Below, piece after piece: positions 43,383 to 51,322 of a stretch of DNA of 64,000 nucleotides; the first letter of the stretch is position 1, and each line of letters opens with the position of its first letter. Below the pieces are notes generated by a model. It did no database searches. It saw nothing but the letters and a program-made list of their open reading frames with translations, and was not told the origin of the DNA. Source of the stretch: BOG-908 sp965199235 (GTDB lineage: Bacteria > Pseudomonadota > Alphaproteobacteria > Acetobacterales > Acetobacteraceae); contig CBDAQU010000002.1 in NCBI GenBank assembly GCA_965199235.1, forward strand, positions 1,240,001 through 1,304,000, read 5' to 3'. The position numbers were made by a program, and so were the translations under genes.

Positions 43383-44334
43383 CGTCTTCGGTCCTCTGAG
43401 GGGCAGGCGCGCGTTCGATGGCGCCGGACGGGCGGTCCTGCAGGTGCAGGCTGAACAGATCGTGTCTGGCATAATGACCAACGCTGTCCATCATGCGTTT
43501 GCGTTTAACGATCAGCGACATGTCCAGGTCGGCAACGACCAGGCCTTCGCCTTCGTACAAGGGTTTGGCCAAATGCTTGCCTTCCGGGCTGATGATTGCT
43601 GTACAGCAACCGCCACGCAGGCCCTTCTGCATCGCCGGGTCCGGCGCGATCTGGACGATCTGCTCCTCGGTCAGCCAGCCGGTGGCGTTGACCACGAAAC
43701 AGCCCGATTCGAGCGCGTGATGTCGAAGCGTCACCTCCATCTGCTCGGCGAAGACCGGTCCCACCAGAGAGCCGGGAAACTGGCTGCAATGGATCTCCTC
43801 GTGGTCGGCCATCAGCGTGTAGCGGGCGAGCGGGTTATAGTGCTCCCAACACGCCAGCGCGCCCACGCGACCCACCGCGGTATCGACCGCCCGTAGGCCA
43901 GCACCGTCACCCTGGCCCCAAATCATGCGCTCGTGAAACGTGGGCGTGATCTTGCGTCGTTTTAGAGCAATTCGGCCATCGGCATCGAAGATCAGTTGCG
44001 CGTTGTAGAGAGATCCGTGGTCCCGCTCGTTAATGCCGAGCACCATCACCATCTTATTCTGACGGGCGCAGGCGGACACGGCATCCATCTGGGGCCCGGG
44101 CACCGCAGGCGCGTTGCTGTACAGCCGCATGTGCTCGGGTCCGATGGACATCGGCGCATGCAGGAACGAGAAATATGGGTAATAGGGCACGAAGGTCTCT
44201 GGAAAGACGATGAGGCGCACGCCGTCGCGTGCGGCTTCGGCCACCGTGTCCAGCACTTTGTCCAGCGTGCCGCAGCCGTCTTCCAACACCGGGCTCAGCT
44301 GAGCGGCAGCTACCCGCACATGCTGGACTGCCAT
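43297..44334 (-). CDS. nitC: Nit1C nitrilase (Nit6803-type)
   Basis: 345 residues. The catalytic triad is visible as E46 (VFPETFVPYYPYF), K128 (LKRRKITPTFHERMIWGQGD) and C162 (ALACWEHYNPLARYTLM). This is the Nit6803/NitC branch, which hydrolyses nitriles to acid and ammonia. In Pseudomonas the Nit1C cluster is needed for growth on cyanide as nitrogen source. The last ~25 residues overlap the radical SAM gene and are shadow-like, so the functional end may be near 43380. Three bases separate it from the upstream gene. Confidence 0.92.
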   Translation of the reverse strand: MAVQHVRVAAAQLSPVLEDGCGTLDKVLDTVAEAARDGVRLIVFPETFVPYYPYFSFLHAPMSIGPEHMRLYSNAPAVPGPQMDAVSACARQNKMVMVLGINERDHGSLYNAQLIFDADGRIALKRRKITPTFHERMIWGQGDGAGLRAVDTAVGRVGALACWEHYNPLARYTLMADHEEIHCSQFPGSLVGPVFAEQMEVTLRHHALESGCFVVNATGWLTEEQIVQIAPDPAMQKGLRGGCCTAIISPEGKHLAKPLYEGEGLVVADLDMSLIVKRKRMMDSVGHYARHDLFSLHLQDRPSGAIERAPAPQRTEDDGPVHREPAQQPARPDHRPAILRTASGR

Positions 44335-44337
44335 CGA

Positions 44338-44820
44338 CTACAGCGTCCAGGTATCAAGGATGAAGGCGTTATCGCGTTTGTGGATCAGCATGATGTCGAG
44401 CACATCCTGCGGGGCGATCGGCTTTATGCCTGGGATAAGCGAGCCTTCGCCGTGCCCGTAGAGCGCCTGCAGTGAAAAACGGCAGCAGTAAACCTTGCCG
44501 CCCTCCTCCATGAATTTTACGATCTGCTTGTTGAAATTCTGGTTGCCTGCAAACGCTTCATCACCGAGCCGCGGAAACCCGCGATGCACGGCCAAGGTGA
44601 TGCCAGGCCCGTAGAATAAGATCGATGTCTCAAAACCCTTGCGCTGCAGCCGCGTAGCCTGAAGCAGGTTGACCAGGCCGATCGATCCCTCGAACGCCAC
44701 GGTATGAAATGCCACAAGGGCTTTCTCACCCGGCTTCGCCTTGACATCCTCGAAAACCTTTTCCTCGTAGTCGACGAGCGCATCGCCAATTTTATGTATC
44801 TCGGCGGTCACTACAGGCAT
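44338..44820 (-). CDS. MSMEG_0572/Sll0783 family nitrogen-starvation-response protein (Nit1C cluster)
   Basis: 160 residues from ATG 44820 (AGGAG 9 bases upstream; first gene of the operon). KIGDALVDYEEKVFEDVKAK, GSIGLVNLLQATRLQRKGFE, ILFYGPGITLAVHRGFPRLG and NQNFNKQIVKFMEEGGKVYC give the DsrE-like alpha/beta pattern of this family. Sll0783 of Synechocystis is linked to nitrogen starvation and polyhydroxybutyrate. Here it leads the cluster after the MocR divergent promoter. Confidence 0.9.
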   Translation of the reverse strand: MPVVTAEIHKIGDALVDYEEKVFEDVKAKPGEKALVAFHTVAFEGSIGLVNLLQATRLQRKGFETSILFYGPGITLAVHRGFPRLGDEAFAGNQNFNKQIVKFMEEGGKVYCCRFSLQALYGHGEGSLIPGIKPIAPQDVLDIMLIHKRDNAFILDTWTL

Positions 44821-44870
44821 TGTGGACGCTCCTAGTTGCTCCCGCACCGTCGAAGCACTAGTCGTGCCAG

Positions 44871-44904
44871 CAATGATTGCATGTAAGCGATCATTGTGCG
44901 ATCA
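44871..44904. promoter_or_regulatory. Direct and inverted repeats in the Nit1C/MocR intergenic region
   Basis: GCGATCA at 44887-44893 and again at 44898-44904 is spaced 11 bp, one helical turn. CAATGAT (44871-44877) and ATCATTG (44890-44896) form an inverted repeat over the same area. MocR-type regulators commonly bind direct repeats in the divergent promoter they control, so this is the likely operator for the cluster, the regulator gene, or both (inference). The site is 50-85 bp upstream of the 44820 start. Confidence 0.55.
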
Positions 44905-45100
44905 AAGTGCTACATCGATGATTGAATTGGCTTTCGCAGGCGAGAGAACACCTCGACGATGATCACGACACGCTGGCGAGTAGCCGAGTCTTCTAATCGG
45001 CGGGGTGAAATGCTGCCTGGTTTTCGGGCAGAAGGCCGGATAAGCAGCGTTTCCTGCCCGGCCGGGCTCTAGCTGAATGACGGTAAGGGAGGTAGGATTC

Positions 45101-46492
45101 ATGTCCGACCCCAGCACGCGCTGGGCGCAGGCGCTTCGTCGTAGCGACAAGCCTGCTTACCTCGCGCTTGCCGAGATCATCGCCGAGGATGTGCAATCCG
45201 GCCGACTGGCCGCCCATCAGTTCCTGCCGCCGTTACGGAGGTTGGCCGGGGCGCTGAAACTCAATTTCACCACTGTCGCCCGAGGTTATGCGGAGGCGCA
45301 GCGCCAGGGCTTTGTCGATGCACGGCCGGGTCGCGGCACGTTCGTGCGCGAGGTGGTGACGTCTGGGCCGGTGCGTCGGCCCATCGCCGCCGCAACGATC
45401 GACATGACGATGAACATGCCGCCAGAGCCCGCAGACCGCTTGCTGGAGCAACGGCTGAGAGAAGGCCTGGCCAGTCTGGCGGATGATGACGTGCACGGCC
45501 TGCTACGCTACCAGGAGTTCGGCGGTACGCCGCATGACTGCGAGGCAGGGGCTGTCTGGCTGTCGGAGTTCGTGCCGGGCGTTACCGCCGCCCGTATCGT
45601 GGTCTGCCCGGGCGTCCAGAGCGCGCTGGCCGGCCTGTTCACTGCCTTGGCCCGGGCTGGGGACAGCATCGCCTGCGAGGCGGTCACCTACCCGGGCATC
45701 AGAGGGCTCGCAGCCCAGCTCGGCATCCGCTTGGTGGGCCTGCCTGCCGACGATGAGGGCATCGACCCCGACGCGTTCGCCGTGCTGTGCGCCGCCGATC
45801 CGCCGCGCGCGCTTTACTGCAACCCCACGCTGCTCAACCCCACGACGGCGGTGATGTCGATTGCCCGGCGCGAGGCGGTCGTCGAGATTGCCCGCCGCTA
45901 CAGCGTGCCAATTATCGAGGACGACGCCTATGCGAGCTTGCCGGCAAGGCGCCCGCGCAGCTTGGCTTCGTTGGCGCCCGAACTCACCTTCTACACCACG
46001 GGTTTTGCGAAAATCCTGGGTGCCGGGATGCGCATCGGCTACATCGCAACTCCCAGCGCGCGCTACACCGCACGCGTGTCCGCTGCCTTGCGCACCACGG
46101 TCATCATGGCTTCGCCGTTCATGACTCGCCTTGCCACGCGCTTCATCGACGACGGCACGTTGCCAATAGCCGTACGCGCGATGCGGCAGGAATGCCGTGA
46201 CAGGCAGAAGCTGGCGGCCGAGGTGCTGCGGCCCGGCACCGGCGCCCGTTACATGAGCAAGCCGGACGCATTCCACTTGTGGCTGGAGGTGCCATCATCC
46301 TGGAGCCGAATAGATTTTGCCGCCCATCTGCGCACTATGGGCGTGGGCGTAGTCCTGTCGGATACGTTCACCGTCGCGGGACAGCCGCCGGACAGGGTGC
46401 GTGTCGGGCTCGGTGGGAGCGCCACCCGCGAAGAATGCCGGCACGCGCTGGAGATCATAGCAGACGCACTGAAGGACCGAGCAGCAATCTAG
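45101..46492 (+). CDS. MocR-type regulator (GntR HTH + aminotransferase fold)
   Basis: 463 residues from ATG 45101 (GGAGGTAGGA upstream; ATG-like start at 45077 rejected for lack of a site). Residues ~18-80 are a GntR winged helix (YLALAEIIAEDVQSGRLAAH, LAGALKLNFTTVARGYAEAQ, RPGRGTFV). A fold-type I aminotransferase domain follows, with the PLP lysine in TTGFAKILGAGMRIGYIA and the Y/D environment in IIEDDAYASL. The divergent Nit1C operon suggests it senses a pathway amine or PLP state. Confidence 0.92.
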   Translation: MSDPSTRWAQALRRSDKPAYLALAEIIAEDVQSGRLAAHQFLPPLRRLAGALKLNFTTVARGYAEAQRQGFVDARPGRGTFVREVVTSGPVRRPIAAATIDMTMNMPPEPADRLLEQRLREGLASLADDDVHGLLRYQEFGGTPHDCEAGAVWLSEFVPGVTAARIVVCPGVQSALAGLFTALARAGDSIACEAVTYPGIRGLAAQLGIRLVGLPADDEGIDPDAFAVLCAADPPRALYCNPTLLNPTTAVMSIARREAVVEIARRYSVPIIEDDAYASLPARRPRSLASLAPELTFYTTGFAKILGAGMRIGYIATPSARYTARVSAALRTTVIMASPFMTRLATRFIDDGTLPIAVRAMRQECRDRQKLAAEVLRPGTGARYMSKPDAFHLWLEVPSSWSRIDFAAHLRTMGVGVVLSDTFTVAGQPPDRVRVGLGGSATREECRHALEIIADALKDRAAI

Positions 46493-46719
46493 AGGGCTGC
46501 CATAGTGCCGCGATGGAGCTGCTCGCTGCCGGCGTCGACAGCGCCGTATCGCGCTTTCACTCGGCCATGAGCCGACGCGCTCGATCCAGCCTTATTTGCG
46601 AACCGGCGCGTCACGGCCGCTACAAGCTGCTCGCGTTCCCGGACGCACTCCAGCCATCGTAAGGGGCATGGCCGTACTGGGTGTCCCGCATGGAGCATCG
46701 CGGTGTTGCTGGACATTCT
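46493..46719. other. Decayed stretch, no gene recognised
   Basis: Several overlapping short frames with low-complexity text. It leads into the dnaE2 remnant and is probably part of the same rearranged area. Confidence 0.3.
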
Positions 46720-47278
46720 GCGCGGTGCCAGCCGGATCGAGGAGCTGATGCTCCAGGCCAAGGCGCTCGGCTAAGACGCCCTGGCGATCACCGTCTGCAA
46801 TAGCCTGGCCGGGATCACCCGCGCCCATGCCAGGCCGCCGAGGTCGGCACCCGTCTGGTCGTCGGCTGCCGCATCAACCTGACGGACGCCCTTCCCGTCT
46901 TCGCCTACCCTATGGACCGCGCCGGTTACCTCCGCCTGTGCCGCCTGCTCACCCTGGGCAAGGGCTGCGGCATCAAAAGCACCTTTGACCTGAGTTGGGA
47001 GGACCTGGCGAAGGACCTCTGCTTACCTTGCTGCCCGACCAGCCGGAAGATCCCCTGGAGCAGGAGCTACGCCGCAGTGCGCGCCGCGTTCCCAGGTCGG
47101 TGCCACCTCGCCCTGACGCTGCGCCGCCGTCCGGGAGATGCTGCCCGACTGCACGGCCTGGTCGGCATGGCCCAGGCGGCCCGAGTCCCGGCCGTGTTCG
47201 TCGGCGACGTGCTCTATCACACGCCGCAACGCCGCATCCCGCAGGACGTCATCACCTGCATCCGCGATGGTTACAGGA
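46720..47278 (+). pseudogene. dnaE2: Error-prone DNA polymerase (DnaE2) PHP-domain remnant
   Basis: Pieces in several frames read GASRIEELMLQAKALG, a TAA, then DALAITVCNSLAGITRAHA, VGCRINLTDALPVFAYPMDR and AGYLRLCRLLTLGKG. Next come STFDLSWEDLAKDL, LRRRPGDAARLHGLVGMAQA and VFVGDVLYHTPQRRIPQDVI. This is the PHP domain of DnaE2/DnaE (Y-x-R-L-C-x-L-L-T-x-G...V-x-x-x-D-V-L-Y-H-x-P). In-frame stops and at least two frameshifts make it non-functional, and the polymerase core is absent. Confidence 0.8.
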
Positions 47279-47396
47279 GGCGTTCAGCCTGCATGATGCA
47301 GGGCTTTGCGAGGCGGCTGTCGATCCTTTCCTCGATCCGATACGCCAGCGCGCGCATTTCTCGGAGCTGAAAGCGAGGCTCGACTTCCCGCCTTGA
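47278..47396 (+). pseudogene. C-terminal stump of a winged-helix/TPR regulator
   Basis: The frame ends EAFSLHDAGLCEAAVDPFLD, PIRQRAHFSELKARLDFPP. It matches the closing motif of CadC-like TPR proteins, and the intact gene at 29948-31849 ends with the parallel text RMRDPGLLHATLDPLLDPIR. Joined directly to the dnaE2 remnant by a deletion junction near 47275. Confidence 0.65.
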
Positions 47397-47656
47397 GGGT
47401 CGGCAGGCCGGCGTCTTCGAGGCGCTGGACGCCTCCCCGTTGGCCGCAACCAGCCTCGACCGCGTGAGTGCGGGGCATTTTTGCCTGAATAGAGGTCCGT
47501 AAAGGTCACTTCAGAACTTTTCATAACTCCTAATTTGCCTGCCAGCCCCGGCATTCGGATTGTGTGCCTCGCCCGACCCAGCCTGCACGGCAGGACGGCG
47601 GGCCGGCCGGCTTGCGAGCCGGCGATCAGGACGCAACGCGATCGAAGGAGAGACCG

Positions 47657-48271
47657 ATGTCCACCGGCATCAAGACCGCCGACCCCATGTTCGCCCGGCT
47701 GGCTCTGGCGGGCCTGCTGTCGATCGCCATCGGCGCAAGCCTGGCGCCGAGCGGCGGCGCCGGGCTGCTGAGCGGTTCGGGCAGGCACGATACGCAACTC
47801 GCGCCCGCCTTGGCATCCACCCCGATCGCGGGCGGCGGGCGAGCGGTGCAGACCGTCGAACTGCGTGCGGAGACGGCTGCCGGGCTGCGCGACCAGGCCG
47901 AAGCAATGCGGGCTCGACTGCTGCAGATTGAAGGGGTGACGGAGGTGAGGCTCGTGGGCCTGAACCAGACGCGGCTGGCGGTGGAGTATGCGCCGCGCCG
48001 GCTGGCCCGGTTTGGGCTGACGCCGGCCGACCTGCTTGCGGTGCTGCCGATGGACGAGGCGCAGACCAGGCCGGGCCACCTGGCGCTGCGCTGCGACGTG
48101 ATGCTGGATTTTCAGGCGGTGGCGGAGTTGCGCGTGAGGGGGCGCCGGCTGGGCGACGTCGCCATGGTCTCACGCGACCGGCTGGAGCCGCCGGTCTCCA
48201 CGCTAAGCGTGAACGGTCAGCCGGCGGTGGAGGTGGTCGCGACTGTCGGGCACCCAGGATCCTCGTTGTGA
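47657..48271 (+). CDS. Stand-alone protein resembling the RND-efflux porter subdomain
   Basis: 204 residues, ATG 47657 with AAGGAGAG just upstream. One N-terminal hydrophobic segment (RLALAGLLSIAIGASLAPSG) is a membrane anchor or signal. The rest reads like a periplasmic porter subdomain of RND pumps: MRARLLQIEGVTEVRLVGLN, TRLAVEYAPRRLARFGLTPA, DLLAVLP, RVRGRRLGDVAMVSRDRLEP, VNGQPAVEVVATV. No transmembrane pump core or partner pump gene is near. Either a relic cut from an RND gene and kept with its own start, or an accessory protein that pairs with a pump. Confidence 0.55.
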   Translation: MSTGIKTADPMFARLALAGLLSIAIGASLAPSGGAGLLSGSGRHDTQLAPALASTPIAGGGRAVQTVELRAETAAGLRDQAEAMRARLLQIEGVTEVRLVGLNQTRLAVEYAPRRLARFGLTPADLLAVLPMDEAQTRPGHLALRCDVMLDFQAVAELRVRGRRLGDVAMVSRDRLEPPVSTLSVNGQPAVEVVATVGHPGSSL

Positions 48272-48420
48272 ACCCGCTCGACTGTGCGCTGCCGGCGCCC
48301 CGCCCTCTGATACGGCCCGCGACGCATCGCCGTTGGCTGCCCATCGCCGATGCCTGCTCCTCGCCCGCACTGACCAGGGAGGGGCCGTTACATCAACCCT
48401 GTCCGCCGGAGACCACGCTC

Positions 48421-49737
48421 ATGTCCATGTTGCACCGCTTGAAGACCGCCTGCGCGTTCGGCGTAATCCTGGCCGCAGCCAGCACCGCGCCATGCAGCGC
48501 CGCGTCGCTGAGGGTGCTGCACCGCTTCACCGACACGGGAAACAGCACCCCCAGCCACTATGGGCTGGGCAACACACCCTATTCCGAGCTGGTGCAGGCA
48601 TCGGACGGCAGTTTTTACGGCACCACCGTCTACGGGGGCGCCGGGCTCTGCCCCAATAACAGCGAGGGCGGCTATACCGGCTGCGGCACTATCTTCCGCA
48701 TGACGTCGCAGGGCACCGTCACGGTGCTGTATTCCTTTCCCTACGACACCGCGACCGGGACCGCGCCAAATGGCGCTTTCCCTACCGCCGGGCTGATCCA
48801 GGGAGCAGACGGCTACCTCTACGGCGTGGCGCAGACTGGCGGGCTGTACGGCTACGGCTGCAACGGCCCGCTGGGCTGCGGCACGATGTTCCGCATCTCC
48901 ACCGTCGGCGCGTTCAAGCTGCTGCACCAGTTCTGCAGCGGGGATGGCTGCCCGAATGCGACCGAAGGCGGGCGGCCGATGGCCCATTTGGTGCAAAAGC
49001 CCAGTGGGGCGTTGTGCGATACAACGGCCGAGGGCGGCTACGACAACTATGGCACGGTGTTCTGCGCCACGACCAGCGGCGGCGTGAACACACTCTACGA
49101 CTTCGAGTATCAGAACGGCACGGACGGCGATGACCCCGTCGCTGCTTTGCTCGTAGGGCCGGACGGCGAAACACTTTATGGCACAACGGCAAGTGGCGGT
49201 GCGAACGGCGGTGGAACCGTCTTCGCACTGAAGAACCGGGCGATGACGATCCTGTATGCCTTCAGTAACTCAGGAACCTGCAATACGCCGCAGGGTGCGC
49301 TGATCTTCGGCGCTGACGGCAAACTCTACGGAACCACTTCGGCGGGCGTCGGAAGCGGTTGCATCTTTTCGATGGGCACGGATGGGACCGGCTTCGACGT
49401 CAAATATGATTTCCCTATCACTTCCAACGCGCCGGGTGATCCGGTAGCGGGGCTGGTTCTGGCTCGTGATGGGATGATGTATGGCACCACGCTGTTTGGG
49501 TCTATCGAGCAGACATACGGCCTGGACTCGGGCGTTGCGTATCGCTTCGATCCGGCCAAAGGCACCTTCAAGGCCTTGGCTGATTTTAACGGCACGGTCG
49601 GCGCCGAGTCGCATGCGGCCCTGATCGAGGGCAAGGACAACTACCTCTATGGCACCGCCTCGCTCTACGGCGGCAGCAATGCGCGGGGTACCGATGCAGG
49701 GTCAGTCGTGCGCCTGTCGCTTGCTTTGAAGGAATAG
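48421..49737 (+). CDS. Secreted GloVer-type tandem-repeat protein
   Basis: 438 residues from ATG 48421; signal peptide LKTACAFGVILAAASTAPCS-AAS. The mature protein is made of about seven repeats of a ~55-residue unit with the pattern D-G-x-x-Y-G-T-T-x-x-G-G...G-T-x-F-x-x (DGSFYGTTVYGGAG, DGYLYGVAQTGGLYG, DNYLYGTASLYGGSN). This is the GloVer (choice-of-anchor) tandem repeat, likely a beta-propeller exported to the surface. Many genomes carry several such genes; role unknown. Confidence 0.8.
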   Translation: MSMLHRLKTACAFGVILAAASTAPCSAASLRVLHRFTDTGNSTPSHYGLGNTPYSELVQASDGSFYGTTVYGGAGLCPNNSEGGYTGCGTIFRMTSQGTVTVLYSFPYDTATGTAPNGAFPTAGLIQGADGYLYGVAQTGGLYGYGCNGPLGCGTMFRISTVGAFKLLHQFCSGDGCPNATEGGRPMAHLVQKPSGALCDTTAEGGYDNYGTVFCATTSGGVNTLYDFEYQNGTDGDDPVAALLVGPDGETLYGTTASGGANGGGTVFALKNRAMTILYAFSNSGTCNTPQGALIFGADGKLYGTTSAGVGSGCIFSMGTDGTGFDVKYDFPITSNAPGDPVAGLVLARDGMMYGTTLFGSIEQTYGLDSGVAYRFDPAKGTFKALADFNGTVGAESHAALIEGKDNYLYGTASLYGGSNARGTDAGSVVRLSLALKE

Positions 49738-49879
49738 AAGCGTTCACCGTTCCCCCCAATGCAACGCTAGTCACGATCGTTAGCCGAGGTATTGCGTCCC
49801 AAAGGGGTCGAAAGCGGCCGACGAGGCAAGAGGGCCAACAGTCCGCTTCTCTGCGCTGAGGCCTTCATGTGATGGTGCG

Positions 49880-50145
49880 GCTGCCTACGGCCGATGCGCG
49901 CCCGCCCGATCACCCGCGCTACCGTCGTATGCGTGCAAGCGCACCCACGCCCGGCGTCGGAACACCCGATGCCGTCAGCTCACGCGCTAGGCCAATCAGC
50001 GTTGCGACGCCATCCTGCCGCAGCCGCTCAATTTCGATGCGAACCCCGATGCGCAGTCCGATCGGCCTCGTCCGCTCGGGCCGCGGTCGCAGCAGCCGCA
50101 CACGGCGGCGCTGACGGCCGATACCCTCGTATGGGCACGACGCGT
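49880..50145 (-). pseudogene. C-terminal remnant of a serine recombinase
   Basis: The minus strand reads RGYRPSAPPCAAAATAARAD, then after a frame change VRIEIERLRQDGVATLIGLA and RELTASGVPTPG, and after another GCACTHTTVARVIGRA. This is the same family as the recombinase at 9024-9802, close over the shared ~75 residues. No catalytic domain remains. Element copy 4 abuts its 5' side at 50147. Confidence 0.75.
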
Positions 50146-50147
50146 GA

Positions 50148-50339
50148 TGTCTGAATCAGCACCCAAGTGGGACCCCCCTCTATATGCGACTTAAGCTCCT
50201 GTGATCGTTTGCTGACATTCGTTGGGGGTGGGGGCCCGATCGGCGCCGATCGGGCCCCCACCCATCCGGCACATAAGATTGCATCAACGATGGGTTAGCT
50301 GGAGAGTCGACAGGGGTCCCACTTGAGTGCTGATTTACA
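50148..50339. mobile_element. Inverted-repeat miniature element, copy 4
   Basis: 192 bp. The left end reads TGTCTGAATCAGCACCCAAG (two bases inserted after TGT), and the right end has one C-to-T change in the CACTTGAGTGCTGATTTACA end. The central palindrome 50226-50263 is perfect over 38 bp. A T-A pair of copies 2 and 3 is G-C here on both arms. CATCCGGCACATAAGATTG groups it with copy 1. It cuts off the recombinase remnant. Confidence 0.88.
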
Positions 50340-50391
50340 CACCGAGTGATCCGGCGACAAACCGCTTAGCGGTGCTACCGCAGCGAAGGCA

Positions 50392-50886
50392 TTACCGCCT
50401 CAATCCATAGAACAGGCCGTGCCGACCGGTCAGCAGGTAGCCCTCCAGCCAGCCCTGGATGGTGTGCTCGCTCAGCAACTCCATAACCCGACCGCCCTGG
50501 CCGAGGTGCGTGTCCCACGGGAGGGTGCGCGCATTCCAACTGCGCGGCGACACGTCCAGAACAGCCTGCAGATGATTGCTCGTCGTCTCGTCCGCACCCA
50601 GCACGCGAAAGTTCCGGCTCGCCGCGTTGTCGCGCAGAACGTCGCGCAGGAAGCCGCCCATCACCGTCGTCGCCGAGGCGAAGGCGGCGCCGGGACGCGG
50701 AACGTCAATGGCATGGTCCTCGAACGACGGCAGGCGGAGCGGCCGGTAGGCGCCGCCATTGGTGTGCGGGTTTGCGCTCATCCGAGCGTCGCCCGCCGGC
50801 GCGATCGCAAGAATGTCCGCCGTCACCTGGCCTTCGGGGCCGAACAGCTCCTCCGGACCATAGCTGCGCAGCCATCGCTCCAGCAA
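50392..50886 (-). pseudogene. xfp: Phosphoketolase internal fragment
   Basis: Reads LERWLRSYGPEELFGPEG, DARMSANPHTNGGAYRPLR, ATTVMGGFLRDVLRDNAASR, FRVLGADETTSNHLQAVLD, GWLEGYLLTGRHGLF. These are the middle blocks of phosphoketolase (xylulose/fructose 5-phosphate to acetyl phosphate). The TPP-binding N-terminal third and the C-terminal third are both missing, and the frame ends in foreign residues at 50392. It begins inside the tail of the phosphotransacetylase fragment. Confidence 0.85.
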
Positions 50887-50889
50887 TGC

Positions 50890-51188
50890 CAGGTGATCCG
50901 GGCGAGGCTCACCGCGCGCTCGGCTGCAGCATGGCTATGCGCTGTGTCCTCGATCCGTATGGAGGATATGTCTAATCCGGCGGCGTCCGCCGCAGCATTG
51001 ATCTTGCCCCGCGGTCCCACCAGGATCGGCGTGATCAGGCCTTGTTGCTGCGCTTTCACGGCTGCCGCAATCGCAGCAGCGTCGCATGGATGGGCGATGG
51101 CCGTTGTGATCGCCGGCAGGCCGTTGCACCGGATCAGCAGAGCTTGCCGCCAGCCGTGAGTCGTAACAGGAGGAGACGTCGTGTCCAT
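50890..51188 (-). pseudogene. pta: Phosphate acetyl/butyryltransferase N-terminal fragment
   Basis: ATG 51188 begins MDTTSPPVTTHGWRQALL, then LPAITTAIAHPCDAAAIAAA, QQQGLITPILVGPRGKI, AGLDISSIRIEDTAHSHAAA, the first ~95 residues of a PTA_PTB enzyme. Similarity stops near 50890, where phosphoketolase sequence starts. The two enzymes normally act in sequence (acetyl phosphate to acetyl-CoA). So an xfp-pta operon has been collapsed by an internal deletion. Confidence 0.8.
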
Positions 51189-51322
51189 TTTACCTGCTGT
51201 CCAGCAGTCTTGCTGAGAGAGGATGGTGATTGTCAGTTAGAGCCCGCCCGCAACCAGATACAATTCAGCCCGTCGATATAACCATGTGTTTTCTCCGAGC
51301 GATGCCCGCGCCGCCGGTCGCG

